Shown in pieces: positions 43,145 through 50,987 of a stretch of DNA of 64,000 bases. Source of the DNA: an uncultured Lachnospiraceae bacterium (lineage in GTDB: Bacteria > Bacillota > Clostridia > Lachnospirales > Lachnospiraceae); contig URQQ01000012.1 in assembly GCA_900549995.1 (NCBI GenBank), forward strand, positions 22,173 through 86,172. The letters are read 5' to 3'. The position numbers and the translations under genes were made by a program. Under the pieces are notes generated by a model. The model ran no database searches and was not told the DNA's origin. It was given only the letters and a program-made list of their open reading frames with translations. Position 1 is the first letter of the stretch. Each line of letters begins with the position of its first letter.

Positions 43145-43495
43145 ACAAGAAGATAGTTTTCCCGGTAACTATGTTTTTCAAACAAGGAGGGATGATTATT
43201 TAAAAATAACGGCAGTATATTTTATTCAAAATTCTAAAATCACTGTATGTTTCTTTGCATACAGACAATGCACTCAGATGCATTTCAAAAATCACTTCAG
43301 TATTATTCTCTGTCGCTTCAGACAAGAAAATCAGTACAACATTAATAAAATTTATACATTTAGAGCAAAATAACTAATTATCAGTTAGTCTATCTTCTTG
43401 TCAGCAGCGGGATTACCGGAATATATCACGAAGCACCGAAAGGAATACGGCGTCCCTAAGCCATAGTTGCCACATTTATTTTATGAGGATCAGTA
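43145..43495 (+). ncRNA. Unidentified structured leader or small RNA
   Basis: About 350 bases between the promoter and a small ORF. ACAAGAAGATAG (43145-43156) pairs perfectly with CTATCTTCTTGT (43390-43401), enclosing 233 bases with small hairpins (for example TGTATG/CATACA near 43242-43262, TAACT/AGTTA near 43372-43389). A second domain follows: GGGA...CCG with CGG...TCCC (about 43409-43456). No T-box, RNase P, SRP, tmRNA or known riboswitch core was recognised. No terminator follows the closing stem, so it may be a leader rather than a free RNA. Confidence 0.5.
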
Positions 43496-43714
43496 ATGCC
43501 AGAAGAAAAGCAATACCAGGAGATGTACGATGAGCTATCCGATTACGAGAATTATGGAATTCCCCTGAAACTCAATGGTTTATACGCCAGTCCACTCCAG
43601 GTAGTCACGGCGCATATGGTAAAAGAAGAAAGTAAAACTTATATGCGCGATTATATTATAGACGAAACAGGACATGTGAAAGAGCTTTGTTTCTACATGA
43701 TCAAAGCCAGGTAA
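43496..43714 (+). CDS. Small acidic protein of unknown function
   Basis: 72 residues (begins MPEEKQYQEMYDELSDYENYG), with a weak ribosome site GAGG at the usual distance from ATG 43496. Acidic N-terminus, beta-rich C-terminus (TYMRDYIIDETGHVKELCFY). I do not recognise it. It stands downstream of the long structured leader, so it is the likely target if that leader is regulatory. Confidence 0.6.
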   Translation: MPEEKQYQEMYDELSDYENYGIPLKLNGLYASPLQVVTAHMVKEESKTYMRDYIIDETGHVKELCFYMIKAR

Positions 43715-43825
43715 CCGAAGGTACCCCCTTATGCCAAGCCCCTGTACAGCCTGCGGAAATTGTCGAAATAGTTAATGACGTGCGGTGGAAATCTTGTTAT
43801 AATAAGGTCTAATAGGAGGTATGCC

Positions 43826-45661
43826 ATGGAAAACCAAAAACGATCTGGAAGCACCAGGCGGCCAAACGGCCAGCGTGTGAACAGAATGCCTGCAGATCCA
43901 GATACCAGAGCAAATCGTACGGGAGCAGGATCTCCCAATCTGAACCGAAACCGAAAAAGAGCAAGAGCCAGACGCCGGCGCATCAGACGCATTATTCTTA
44001 CCTTTATTATTCTGATACTGATAGCAGCTGCAGCAGGTGCAGCATTCCTTTTTAAGAAATTTGGAACATCGAAGGAAAAAGCAGATCTGAACAAGTATTA
44101 TGGAATACAAAATGAAAATCAGCTTGCTGTCGTAGTGAATAATACAATTGCAAAAGGAAGCGGGATCATGTCTGACGGACATGCCTATGTAGAATACAGT
44201 ACTGTACGGGATTATATTAACAACACATTCTACTGGGATGCTAATGAGAATATGCTTCTTTACACATTGCCGACAAGCGTCGTATCTACCAGCGTTGGAA
44301 GCAGCGAATACAGTGTGGCAAGTGAAAAATCCAGCGAAGATTATGTCATCTTAAAAACGGAAGGAAACACAGCTTATATTGCAGCTGATTTTGTCCAGAA
44401 ATATACGAACCTTGAATATAATGTGTATGAGAACCCCAACCGCATCGTAATCAACAGCAGCTGGGGCGAACAAAAAAAAGCTACAATAAAAAAAGACACA
44501 CAGGTGCGTTACCAGGCCGGTGTAAAAAGTCCGATACTGACGGAAATCAAGAAAAATGCAGACGTTACGGTCATCGAGAATGAAGGTAACTGGAAAAAAG
44601 TCCGCACCAGTGATGGATTTATCGGCTATGTAAAAAACAGCACCCTGAAAGACATACGGAAGGAAACCGTAACAAGGCCATTCGATGAGCCTCAGTATAC
44701 AAATATTTCAAAACCTTATACGATCAATCTTGCCTGGCACCAGGTAACAAGCCAGACAGCAAACTCCAGTGTTCTGGAAACAATCGCAAGCACAAAGGGA
44801 CTTACAACAATCTCGCCGACATGGTTCAGCATCACTGACAATAGCGGTAATATCTCTTCGCTTGCCAGCCAGGAGTATGTAAATTACGCCCATCAGTCCA
44901 ATATAGAAGTCTGGGCTCTGGTTGATAATTTTAATGAAAATGTCAATTCCCTGGAACTTCTGAGCCGTACATCCAGCAGAGAGAATCTGGAAAACCAGCT
45001 GATTGCCCAGGTGCTTCAAAACGGCATCGATGGAATTAACGTTGACTTTGAGCAGTTAAGTTCTGAGACAGGAGAACATTTTATACAGTTCATCCGGGAA
45101 TTATCTGTCAAATGCCGCCAGAACAATATTGTTCTCTCTATCGATAACTATGTGCCAAAAGGTTACTCTTCCCATTACCATCGGGAGGAGCAGGGAAAAG
45201 TCGCTGACTATGTAATTATCATGGGATATGATGAGCATTTCTCCGGTTCTGAAGAAAGCGGTTCTGTTGCGTCTATCGATTTCGTACGTGAAGGAATTGA
45301 GGCAACGATCCAACAGGTTCCTGCCGAGAAAGTAATCAACGCCGTCCCATTCTATACACGTCTCTGGAAAGAAGCACCTCAGGCGGAAGGCGGACTTACA
45401 AGCGAAGCTCTCGGTATGGCCGAGGCACTGCAGAGAGTGACCGATGCCGGTGTTACTCCTGAATGGAACGAGAAAGTGATGCAGGATTACGCACAATGGG
45501 AAAGCGGCGATGCAACTTATAAGATCTGGCTGGAAAATGCACGGTCTATTGAAGAAAAGCTGAAATTGATGAAAGAATATCATCTGGCCGGCACAGCCGC
45601 CTGGAAGCTTGGATTTGAAACACCAGACATCTGGGATGTCATTTTAAAATATGTAAATTAA
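43826..45661 (+). CDS. Membrane-anchored GH18 glycosidase with SH3 domain
   Basis: 611 residues from ATG 43826 (AGGAGG 7 bases upstream). A long Arg/Asn/Pro-rich cytoplasmic N-terminus is followed by one membrane helix (about 55-75), a copper-amine-oxidase-like/stalk region, an SH3b domain (about 215-275, VRTSDGFIGYVKNSTL) and a C-terminal GH18 barrel. The GH18 catalytic motif is present as DGINVDFE with the acid/base Glu. Such proteins (SleL/YaaH-like) act on peptidoglycan in cell-wall or spore-cortex turnover. The next gene, CwlD-like, also fits that setting. Confidence 0.88.
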   Translation: MENQKRSGSTRRPNGQRVNRMPADPDTRANRTGAGSPNLNRNRKRARARRRRIRRIILTFIILILIAAAAGAAFLFKKFGTSKEKADLNKYYGIQNENQLAVVVNNTIAKGSGIMSDGHAYVEYSTVRDYINNTFYWDANENMLLYTLPTSVVSTSVGSSEYSVASEKSSEDYVILKTEGNTAYIAADFVQKYTNLEYNVYENPNRIVINSSWGEQKKATIKKDTQVRYQAGVKSPILTEIKKNADVTVIENEGNWKKVRTSDGFIGYVKNSTLKDIRKETVTRPFDEPQYTNISKPYTINLAWHQVTSQTANSSVLETIASTKGLTTISPTWFSITDNSGNISSLASQEYVNYAHQSNIEVWALVDNFNENVNSLELLSRTSSRENLENQLIAQVLQNGIDGINVDFEQLSSETGEHFIQFIRELSVKCRQNNIVLSIDNYVPKGYSSHYHREEQGKVADYVIIMGYDEHFSGSEESGSVASIDFVREGIEATIQQVPAEKVINAVPFYTRLWKEAPQAEGGLTSEALGMAEALQRVTDAGVTPEWNEKVMQDYAQWESGDATYKIWLENARSIEEKLKLMKEYHLAGTAAWKLGFETPDIWDVILKYVN

Positions 45662-45673
45662 ATAAACGCAAAT

Positions 45674-45711
45674 AGCGCATATCCTTACGAAACGGATATG
45701 CGCTGTTTTAT
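45674..45711 (+). terminator. Terminator of the GH18 gene
   Basis: 11-base stem AGCGCATATCC (45674-45684) with its complement (45694-45704), followed by GTTTTATT. Confidence 0.8.
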
Positions 45712-45768
45712 TATAAAACAAGCCACGGCAGCATATACTGAAATAACTGTATGACAGGAGATGTTGTC

Positions 45769-46467
45769 TTGAAACGAAAAATGGAACTGCTCATGGTTCT
45801 TCTGCTCCTGATCGGCGTGATTGCCGCCAGCCAGAAGCTAAGCCAATATGTAAACAGTAGTGATGTTAAAAAAGGGGATAACAGCCGTACCATTATTATA
45901 GATCCGGGACATGGCGGCGGTGATCCGGGCAAGGTCGGAATTAACAATGCACTGGAGAAAGATCTGAATCTCCAGATCTCTGAGAAATTAAAAAATCACC
46001 TTGAGGACAAAGGATTTACTGTAATTATGACGCGTACGACAGATACAGGGTTAAACGAGAGCAGCGATACGAATAAAAAAATTGCAGATCTGAAGAAGAG
46101 AGTCTCCCTGATCAATGATACAAATCCTCCGCTGGTAGTAAGCATACACCAGAACAGCTATCCGCAGGAGAGTGTCAAAGGTGCGCAGGTCTTTTTCTAT
46201 TCTCACTCCAAAGAAGGGGAGACCGCGGCTAAAGTCCTCCAGACAGCGCTCAAAGCAGCCGATCCTGAAAACACGCGTCAGGCAAAAGCGAACGATACAT
46301 ACTACCTTCTGAAAAAAACAAAACCTGCGACAGTCATCGTGGAGTGTGGATTTCTGTCCAATTCTGAAGAAGCCGGGAAACTGACTACCGAAGATTATCA
46401 GGAGAAAATAGCAGAAGCTGTCTGTTCCGGCATTATACAGTATCTGGATCAGAAACAGACAAAATAG
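45769..46467 (+). CDS. N-acetylmuramoyl-L-alanine amidase, CwlD-like
   Basis: 232 residues from TTG 45769; AGGAG (45756-45760) lies 8 bases before it, while ATG 45751 has no ribosome site. An N-terminal membrane anchor is followed by the Amidase_3 fold: IIIDPGHGGGDPG (zinc His), VVSIHQNS (second His) and VIVECGFLSNSEEA with the catalytic Glu. CwlD makes muramic-delta-lactam in the spore cortex. The exact subfamily is inferred from length and lone N-terminal anchor. Confidence 0.88.
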   Translation: MKRKMELLMVLLLLIGVIAASQKLSQYVNSSDVKKGDNSRTIIIDPGHGGGDPGKVGINNALEKDLNLQISEKLKNHLEDKGFTVIMTRTTDTGLNESSDTNKKIADLKKRVSLINDTNPPLVVSIHQNSYPQESVKGAQVFFYSHSKEGETAAKVLQTALKAADPENTRQAKANDTYYLLKKTKPATVIVECGFLSNSEEAGKLTTEDYQEKIAEAVCSGIIQYLDQKQTK

Positions 46468-46530
46468 TATCGTTAGTAATGTAAAACAGCAGCATGTCCA
46501 TCACTGGTCATGCTGCCGGTTCATCATTTA

Positions 46531-46734
46531 CTAAGCATTCAGGAATGCATTAATTTTTTCCACAAGAAGATCTGCATCGATTCCATGTACCATTGCAGCT
46601 TCTTCCAGGCTCTCGCCCTGCGCTGACGGACATCCCAGACAATGCATTCCAATTTCCATAAGGATTGGTGCAATATCCATATTTACCTGAAGAACTTCTC
46701 CGATTGTCATTTCTTTCGTAACTGTAGCAGCCAT
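46531..46734 (-). CDS. DUF1858-domain protein
   Basis: 67 residues with the DUF1858 signature: MTIGEVLQVNMDIAPILMEIGMHCLGCPSAQGESLEEAA. The CLGC pair may bind metal or form a disulfide; a link to hybrid-cluster proteins is known for the family but the role is unclear. Its promoter is TTGATA, 17 bases, TATAAT (46807-46779). Confidence 0.93.
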   Translation of the reverse strand: MAATVTKEMTIGEVLQVNMDIAPILMEIGMHCLGCPSAQGESLEEAAMVHGIDADLLVEKINAFLNA

Positions 46735-46778
46735 TATAGTGCCTCCTTTTTTTATTATTATCTCATAACGTGTTATTA

Positions 46779-46807
46779 ATTATAATACCATTCCAATAAA
46801 TTATCAA
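46779..46807 (-). promoter_or_regulatory. Promoter of the DUF1858 gene
   Basis: On the minus strand: TTGATA (46807-46802), 17-base spacer, TATAAT (46784-46779). Confidence 0.75.
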
Positions 46808-46972
46808 CCAAATAATCCAACCAATTGTGTAGACACTTCATCACATATTTTGAATACTTGAATGTCAATATATTTTTCTCTTTTTTTCGACAAAAAACCA
46901 TTTTTATTATTTGTCTACAAAACGTCCGTTCTTTTTTTTAGCAAAGTAATCCACCAATTTTGATAGTTTTTG

Positions 46973-46990
46973 TGTGGATAATGTGGATAA
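46973..46990. promoter_or_regulatory. Two adjacent perfect DnaA boxes
   Basis: TGTGGATAA occurs twice without a gap (46973-46981 and 46982-46990), each the exact complement of the DnaA box TTATCCACA. The surrounding 440 bases are AT-rich and gene-free. Confidence 0.65.
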
Positions 46991-47181
46991 CTTTGGGTAT
47001 AAGTCCATTTTTACATATATTTAACGATTTTCGGTGTTGATAACTTGGGTATTATATTTTTACGGTATCCAACATCATTTTACAATTTTGTGCATTTTGT
47101 ATATGGTACTTTTCACTGTGTCACAGGCAAGAAAAAAACCTCAAGACATCTCCTGAGATTTTTATCTTTTTAATATTCAAT

Positions 47182-48159
47182 TTACAGCATTCGCCGAACT
47201 GTTATGATATTTGTAAATGTAGCGTTAGAAATTCCGATACCATGCGCATCATCAATGGCATTGACTATCTGATTATCCCCCATATAGATCCCCACATGGC
47301 CGTCATAACAGATCACATCTCCAGGCATTGCTTCATCATAGCTGACTTCTACACCTGCACTTCTCATTTCTCCTGAAGTTCTCGGCATACTAACGCCAAA
47401 GTTTTCATATACTGACTGTACAAACCCGGAACAGTCCGCACCATCTGTCAGGCTTGTTCCGCCCCATACGTACGGATTGCCAATGAACTGGCAGGCAAAA
47501 TCAACAACTGATTGTCCGGTTCCCATATATGCGGCAGCGGCCTGTGCTGCTGTCTCCTGTGCCTGGGCCTCTGCCGCGGCCTGCGCCTGGGCTTCTGCCT
47601 GTGCCTGAGCCTCTGCCTCTGCTGCAGCCTGCGCTTCTTCCTGCGCCTGGGCTTCGGCTTCCGCTGCAATTCTCGCTTCTTCCTCTTCCCTGGACTGTGC
47701 GTAATTAAATTCACTGCCTTCACTTTCTGCGGCTTCCGCCTGTGAGATTGCAGTCTGTCCAAATGTTATGAACTCAGTCTTCACATATCCCGTCACACCG
47801 CCTGATTCAATCATTGTCCACTCCCCGACAGGTCCTGAAATATTGGCGGCATATCCTTTATAAAGCTTCCCGACCCATTCACTTTCTTTCGTCGGTTCAC
47901 TTCGGATAAACAGATAACTTCCATCATCTACATTTGCAAACGCTATATTCAAATACTCCCCTGATGGTGCCAGATAATCTTCAATTTTCTGTCCTGCTCC
48001 AGATGTATAATATTCATCCAGAACACTTTCAATTCCTGCCCCAGGCAGCTTTTCATTTTCCTGCGGCGTATCTGCTGCTTTTGCTTTCTCTCCCGGTATC
48101 AATAACGCTCCCGTCATAGCCAGAAGAAATAGTTTCTTTTTCACTGAATTTGAATGCAT
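47182..48159 (-). CDS. Secreted NlpC/P60 cell-wall hydrolase with SH3 domain
   Basis: 325 residues. Signal peptide (KKLFLLAMTGALLIPG...), an SH3b-like domain (about 65-130), a low-complexity Glu/Ala/Gln linker (about 155-210) made of AEAQAQ-type units, and a C-terminal C40 peptidase (about 215-325). Catalytic Cys lies in GADCSGFVQ and His in GDVICYDGHVGIYMG. It cleaves peptide cross-links in peptidoglycan. A promoter and a WalR-like box precede it, as expected for a cell-wall hydrolase. Confidence 0.93.
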   Translation of the reverse strand: MHSNSVKKKLFLLAMTGALLIPGEKAKAADTPQENEKLPGAGIESVLDEYYTSGAGQKIEDYLAPSGEYLNIAFANVDDGSYLFIRSEPTKESEWVGKLYKGYAANISGPVGEWTMIESGGVTGYVKTEFITFGQTAISQAEAAESEGSEFNYAQSREEEEARIAAEAEAQAQEEAQAAAEAEAQAQAEAQAQAAAEAQAQETAAQAAAAYMGTGQSVVDFACQFIGNPYVWGGTSLTDGADCSGFVQSVYENFGVSMPRTSGEMRSAGVEVSYDEAMPGDVICYDGHVGIYMGDNQIVNAIDDAHGIGISNATFTNIITVRRML

Positions 48160-48216
48160 TGATTTACCTCCTTTATGTAAATGTCATTCGGTTTTTCTCT
48201 TTTGCATTCTTTAATT

Positions 48217-48233
48217 ATTACAATTTTGTTACA
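48217..48233 (-). promoter_or_regulatory. Possible WalR box in the NlpC/P60 leader
   Basis: TGTAAC-AAAAT-TGTAAT on the minus strand, an exact match to the WalR pattern TGTWAH-N5-TGTWAH. It lies downstream of the -10 element; two more TGTAAC half-sites, spaced by 4 bases, lie upstream at 48353-48368. Confidence 0.4.
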
Positions 48234-48247
48234 TTTATTACATTGCC

Positions 48248-48276
48248 ATTATATCAACGTTAAATATTGATGTCAA
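48248..48276 (-). promoter_or_regulatory. Promoter of the NlpC/P60 gene
   Basis: On the minus strand: TTGACA (48276-48271), 17-base spacer, TATAAT (48253-48248). Confidence 0.85.
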
Positions 48277-48474
48277 CAGTATTTACAGGTTTTCTAATGA
48301 CAATTTATGACATGTGAACCGAATTTTTTGTAACATTTTATCGTTTAATTGTTACAAATTGTTACACGCTGTCTGTTATCAGTATTGACAGCTCTCATAA
48401 TTTTATTCATATTTTAAAAACTTTCTCATTAATATAGAAGAAACACATTTATCCGCTTTTTTTATGATTATCAC

Positions 48475-48503
48475 TTGACAATTCCTCCCTGATACCTTAT
48501 TAT
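48475..48503 (+). promoter_or_regulatory. Promoter of the Fur/PerR gene
   Basis: TTGACA (48475-48480), 17-base spacer, TATTAT (48498-48503). Confidence 0.75.
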
Positions 48504-48507
48504 AATC

Positions 48508-48524
48508 ATAGTAACTGTTATCAT
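48508..48524 (+). promoter_or_regulatory. Probable PerR autoregulatory operator
   Basis: ATAGTAACTGTTATCAT, an imperfect inverted repeat at the expected transcription start. It shares AGTAACTRTTA with the more perfect site ahead of the first rubrerythrin. Confidence 0.55.
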
Positions 48525-48547
48525 TATTATTGAAAGGAGGATTCCCT

Positions 48548-48949
48548 TTGGCAACTTTAAAATATAGTAGGCAACGAGAATCCATCAAAGAATATCTTGC
48601 AAATACAACAGAACATCCTACTGCCGATATGGTATACTTAAAAGTGAAGCAGGAATTCCCGAATATCAGTCTGGGAACGGTGTATCGCAATTTGAATTTA
48701 TTGGCAGAAATCGGTGATGCAATAAAGATTTCTACGCCAGACGGCGGTGACCGCTTTGATGGGAACACAACCCCGCACTATCATTTCTTCTGCAGAGAGT
48801 GCGGTAAGATGATGGATCTGAATATCAAAGATATGGAACAGATCAATCGAATTGCCAGCCAGAATTTTGACGGTGCAATTGAAACTCACACTACAACATT
48901 TTATGGTGTATGTGGAGACTGTTTAAAGAAGGCAGATATACAGCCGTAA
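48548..48949 (+). CDS. perR: Fur-family peroxide regulator, PerR-like
   Basis: 133 residues from TTG 48548, fixed by AAAGGAGG 7 bases upstream. N-terminal winged helix (HPTADMVYLKVKQEFPNISLGTVYRNL), then the metal domain: RFDGNTTPHYHFFCRECGKMMDL and CGDC. The His37-, Asp85-, HxH- and Asp104-type ligands match PerR rather than Fur, which has Glu at the last position. CREC and CGDC hold the structural zinc. Two rubrerythrins follow directly, as expected for a peroxide regulator in an anaerobe. Confidence 0.85.
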   Translation: MATLKYSRQRESIKEYLANTTEHPTADMVYLKVKQEFPNISLGTVYRNLNLLAEIGDAIKISTPDGGDRFDGNTTPHYHFFCRECGKMMDLNIKDMEQINRIASQNFDGAIETHTTTFYGVCGDCLKKADIQP

Positions 48950-48986
48950 GAAATGAACGGCAAGACAAAAAAATCAAAAATAGCAG

Positions 48987-49015
48987 TTGACAAAAGAAAA
49001 AAATTATGGTAACTT
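48987..49015 (+). promoter_or_regulatory. Promoter of the first rubrerythrin
   Basis: TTGACA (48987-48992), 17-base spacer, TAACTT (49010-49015) with an extended TGG just before it. Confidence 0.65.
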
Positions 49016-49018
49016 AAT

Positions 49019-49037
49019 ATTAGTAACTATTACTAAT
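49019..49037 (+). promoter_or_regulatory. PerR-type operator at the rubrerythrin promoter
   Basis: ATTAGTAA-CTA-TTACTAAT: 8-base arms perfectly inverted around 3 bases, placed over the transcription start. Confidence 0.6.
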
Positions 49038-49080
49038 ATTAAAAATAAAAAATTATATAAAAGAAAAGGAGATTATTACT

Positions 49081-49623
49081 ATGAAAAAATTTGTATGCTC
49101 AGTATGTGGTTATGTTTATGAAGGTGAAGCTGCTCCGGCAGAATGTCCAATCTGTAAAGCACCAGCGGATAAGTTCAAAGAACAGTCTGGTGAAAGAGAA
49201 TGGGCTGCAGAACATGTTGTAGGTGTTGCTCAGGGTGTCAGCGAAGATATCATGAACGACTTAAGAGCTAACTTCGAAGGAGAATGTTCAGAAGTTGGTA
49301 TGTACCTTGCAATGTCAAGAGTTGCTCACAGAGAAGGATATCCGGAAATCGGTCTTTACTGGGAAAAAGCTGCATACGAAGAAGCAGAGCATGCTGCTAA
49401 ATTCGCTGAATTACTTGGTGAAGTTGTAACAGACAGCACAAAGAAAAACCTTGAAATGAGAGTAGATGCAGAGAACGGTGCGACAGCAGGTAAATTTGAT
49501 CTTGCAAAACGTGCAAAAGCTGCTAACCTTGACGCAATCCATGATACAGTTCATGAGATGGCAAGAGACGAAGCTCGCCACGGTAAAGCTTTCGAAGGTT
49601 TATTAAAGAGATACTTCGGCTAA
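49081..49623 (+). CDS. Reverse rubrerythrin (N-terminal rubredoxin domain)
   Basis: 180 residues. A rubredoxin domain (CSVCGYVYEG... CPICKAP) comes first, followed by a ferritin-like diiron four-helix domain with EGECSEVGMYLAMSRVA, EEAEHAAKF and RDEARHGKAFE supplying the carboxylate and His ligands. This order is the reverse of classic rubrerythrin. The clostridial proteins reduce H2O2 and O2. The gene has its own promoter and operator behind perR. Confidence 0.95.
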   Translation: MKKFVCSVCGYVYEGEAAPAECPICKAPADKFKEQSGEREWAAEHVVGVAQGVSEDIMNDLRANFEGECSEVGMYLAMSRVAHREGYPEIGLYWEKAAYEEAEHAAKFAELLGEVVTDSTKKNLEMRVDAENGATAGKFDLAKRAKAANLDAIHDTVHEMARDEARHGKAFEGLLKRYFG

Positions 49624-49700
49624 GATTCATACATCTAAGTTATTATAAATCTATACTACCCATATAATTTATATTGAATTGCTCTGTGAGCATCTGACAG

Positions 49701-49750
49701 CCTGGTAATGCATTAAGCTCACCCTTATTACTGCATTGCCAGGTTGTTTT
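49701..49750 (+). terminator. Terminator of the reverse rubrerythrin gene
   Basis: 12-base perfect stem CCTGGTAATGCA (49701-49712, one mismatch to TGCATTGCCAGG 49732-49743), followed by TTGTTTT. Confidence 0.75.
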
Positions 49751-49794
49751 ATCCACAGCCATTTCGATTACTATCTACCAAGGAGGATAACGGT

Positions 49795-50331
49795 ATGTCA
49801 AAATACGCAGGAACAAAAACAGAAAAAAATCTTATGGACGCTTTTTCAGGGGAATCTCAGGCACGCAATAAATACACTTATTATGCATCTGCCGCAAAGA
49901 AAGCCGGATATGTACAGATCTCTAATATTTTCGAAGAGACTGCTAATCAGGAAAAAGAACACGCAAAAATGTGGTTCAAAGAATTCCACGGAATCGGTGA
50001 TGTAGATGCCAATCTTGAAGATGCAGCTGCCGGCGAGAACTATGAGTGGACAGATATGTACAAAAAGATGGCAGAAGAAGCAAGAGAAGAAGGATTTACA
50101 GAACTTGCCGAGAAATTTGAAGGCGTTGCCAAAGTAGAAGCTGCCCATGAAGCACGCTATAAAAAAGTTCTGGAAACATTCCGCGCAGGAAAAACATTCA
50201 AAGGCGACGCTCCTCTTGGATGGAAATGTGGGAACTGTGGATTTATCTACTACGGAGAAGAAGCTCCTGAAGTATGTCCGGTATGTGCACATCCGAAGGC
50301 TTACTTCGAAAGAAAAGTTGAGAATTATTAA
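49795..50331 (+). CDS. rbr: Rubrerythrin (classic order)
   Basis: 178 residues from ATG 49795 (AAGGAGG 8 bases upstream). Diiron domain first (FSGESQARNKYTYYA, EEKEHAKMW-type ETANQEKEHAK, EAAHEARYKK), then the C-terminal rubredoxin (CGNCGFIYYGEEAPEVCPVCAHP). It acts as an NADH-linked peroxide reductase in anaerobes. It lies 172 bases after the reverse rubrerythrin, separated by a terminator, and no clear PerR-type operator was found for it. Confidence 0.96.
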   Translation: MSKYAGTKTEKNLMDAFSGESQARNKYTYYASAAKKAGYVQISNIFEETANQEKEHAKMWFKEFHGIGDVDANLEDAAAGENYEWTDMYKKMAEEAREEGFTELAEKFEGVAKVEAAHEARYKKVLETFRAGKTFKGDAPLGWKCGNCGFIYYGEEAPEVCPVCAHPKAYFERKVENY

Positions 50332-50358
50332 TCTCCATTTTGAATATAGAATAACTCG

Positions 50359-50396
50359 AACCAAAAAAGAGCCATCACGGCTCTTTTTTGGTTCTT
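50359..50396. terminator. Bidirectional terminator
   Basis: 15-base perfect stem AACCAAAAAAGAGCC (50359-50373) with its complement (50379-50393), between the convergent rubrerythrin and ECF genes. Confidence 0.92.
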
Positions 50397-50972
50397 CTAT
50401 ACTGCTCCGACTACCTTTTGAAATATAGACCGTACCGGTAGATAAATCACCGACACTGCGACAGCCATAAATACTGCATTAATTACAGTCGCCGGAATCG
50501 ATGACGCTGATCCAAGCAATGCTGCCTGAAATCCACTTCCGAGAATCATCATCTTGACAATTCCCATCACAAATTCAATCACTATATTCATCGCAGCATA
50601 CACACATGCACATACTACGGCACCAATATATTCCTTCTTCCGGTCACCTCTGGCACGTTTTCTGAAATATGCCATCAATGCCCCGGCAATCAGGCATTTA
50701 ACGATTGTCTCAACAAATACCTGCGGAATATCCTGCACAAATCCATTCAGAAGGTCAAAGATCACCAGACCAAGCGTCCCTGAGACTGCCCCTCTTTTCC
50801 CTCCCAGAAGGAGTACACCCATCACGACAAAAATATGCCCAAAATGCACAAAAGGAGTTCCCACAGCCGCAGGCATCGGTATCCGAAATGCCTGGATTCC
50901 CAGAAAGGTAATGGTGGCAAACACTGCCACCATCACCATTGATTTTATTTTGCTGTCATTTACATTTCCCAT
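50397..50972 (-). CDS. ECF transporter S component (substrate unknown)
   Basis: 191 residues, about six membrane helices. The N-terminal VAVFATITFLGIQAFRIPMP and VGTPFVHFGHIFVVMGVLLLGGKRGAVSG segments are typical of vitamin-type S components. The sequence does not let me name the ligand. A second S-type gene lies 15 bases upstream, and the two seem to be an operon; no ECF A or T subunit is present here. Confidence 0.85.
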   Translation of the reverse strand: MGNVNDSKIKSMVMVAVFATITFLGIQAFRIPMPAAVGTPFVHFGHIFVVMGVLLLGGKRGAVSGTLGLVIFDLLNGFVQDIPQVFVETIVKCLIAGALMAYFRKRARGDRKKEYIGAVVCACVYAAMNIVIEFVMGIVKMMILGSGFQAALLGSASSIPATVINAVFMAVAVSVIYLPVRSIFQKVVGAV

Positions 50973-50987
50973 AATACCACCGCCTGA

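Larger units (their letters stand above)
46735..47181. other. 447-bp AT-rich gap
   Basis: Holds the DUF1858 promoter, the DnaA-box pair, several T-rich runs and, at about 47135-47165, a weak hairpin with a T-run on the minus strand that probably ends the NlpC/P60 gene. No gene is seen. Confidence 0.6.
48160..48547. other. Divergent control region between NlpC/P60 and PerR genes
   Basis: 388 bases with two divergent consensus promoters, the WalR-like sites, several GTTACA/TGTAAC half-sites in both orientations (48323-48368) and the PerR-type operator. No other gene is seen. Confidence 0.65.

Noticed and set aside
43119..43373. 84-codon open frame (+) between mecA and the small ORF
   Set aside because: Its start overlaps the promoter -10, there is no ribosome site, and the sequence is better explained as part of the structured leader.
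46735..47181. Chromosome replication origin
   Set aside because: Only one DnaA-box pair, and none of the usual origin genes are nearby.
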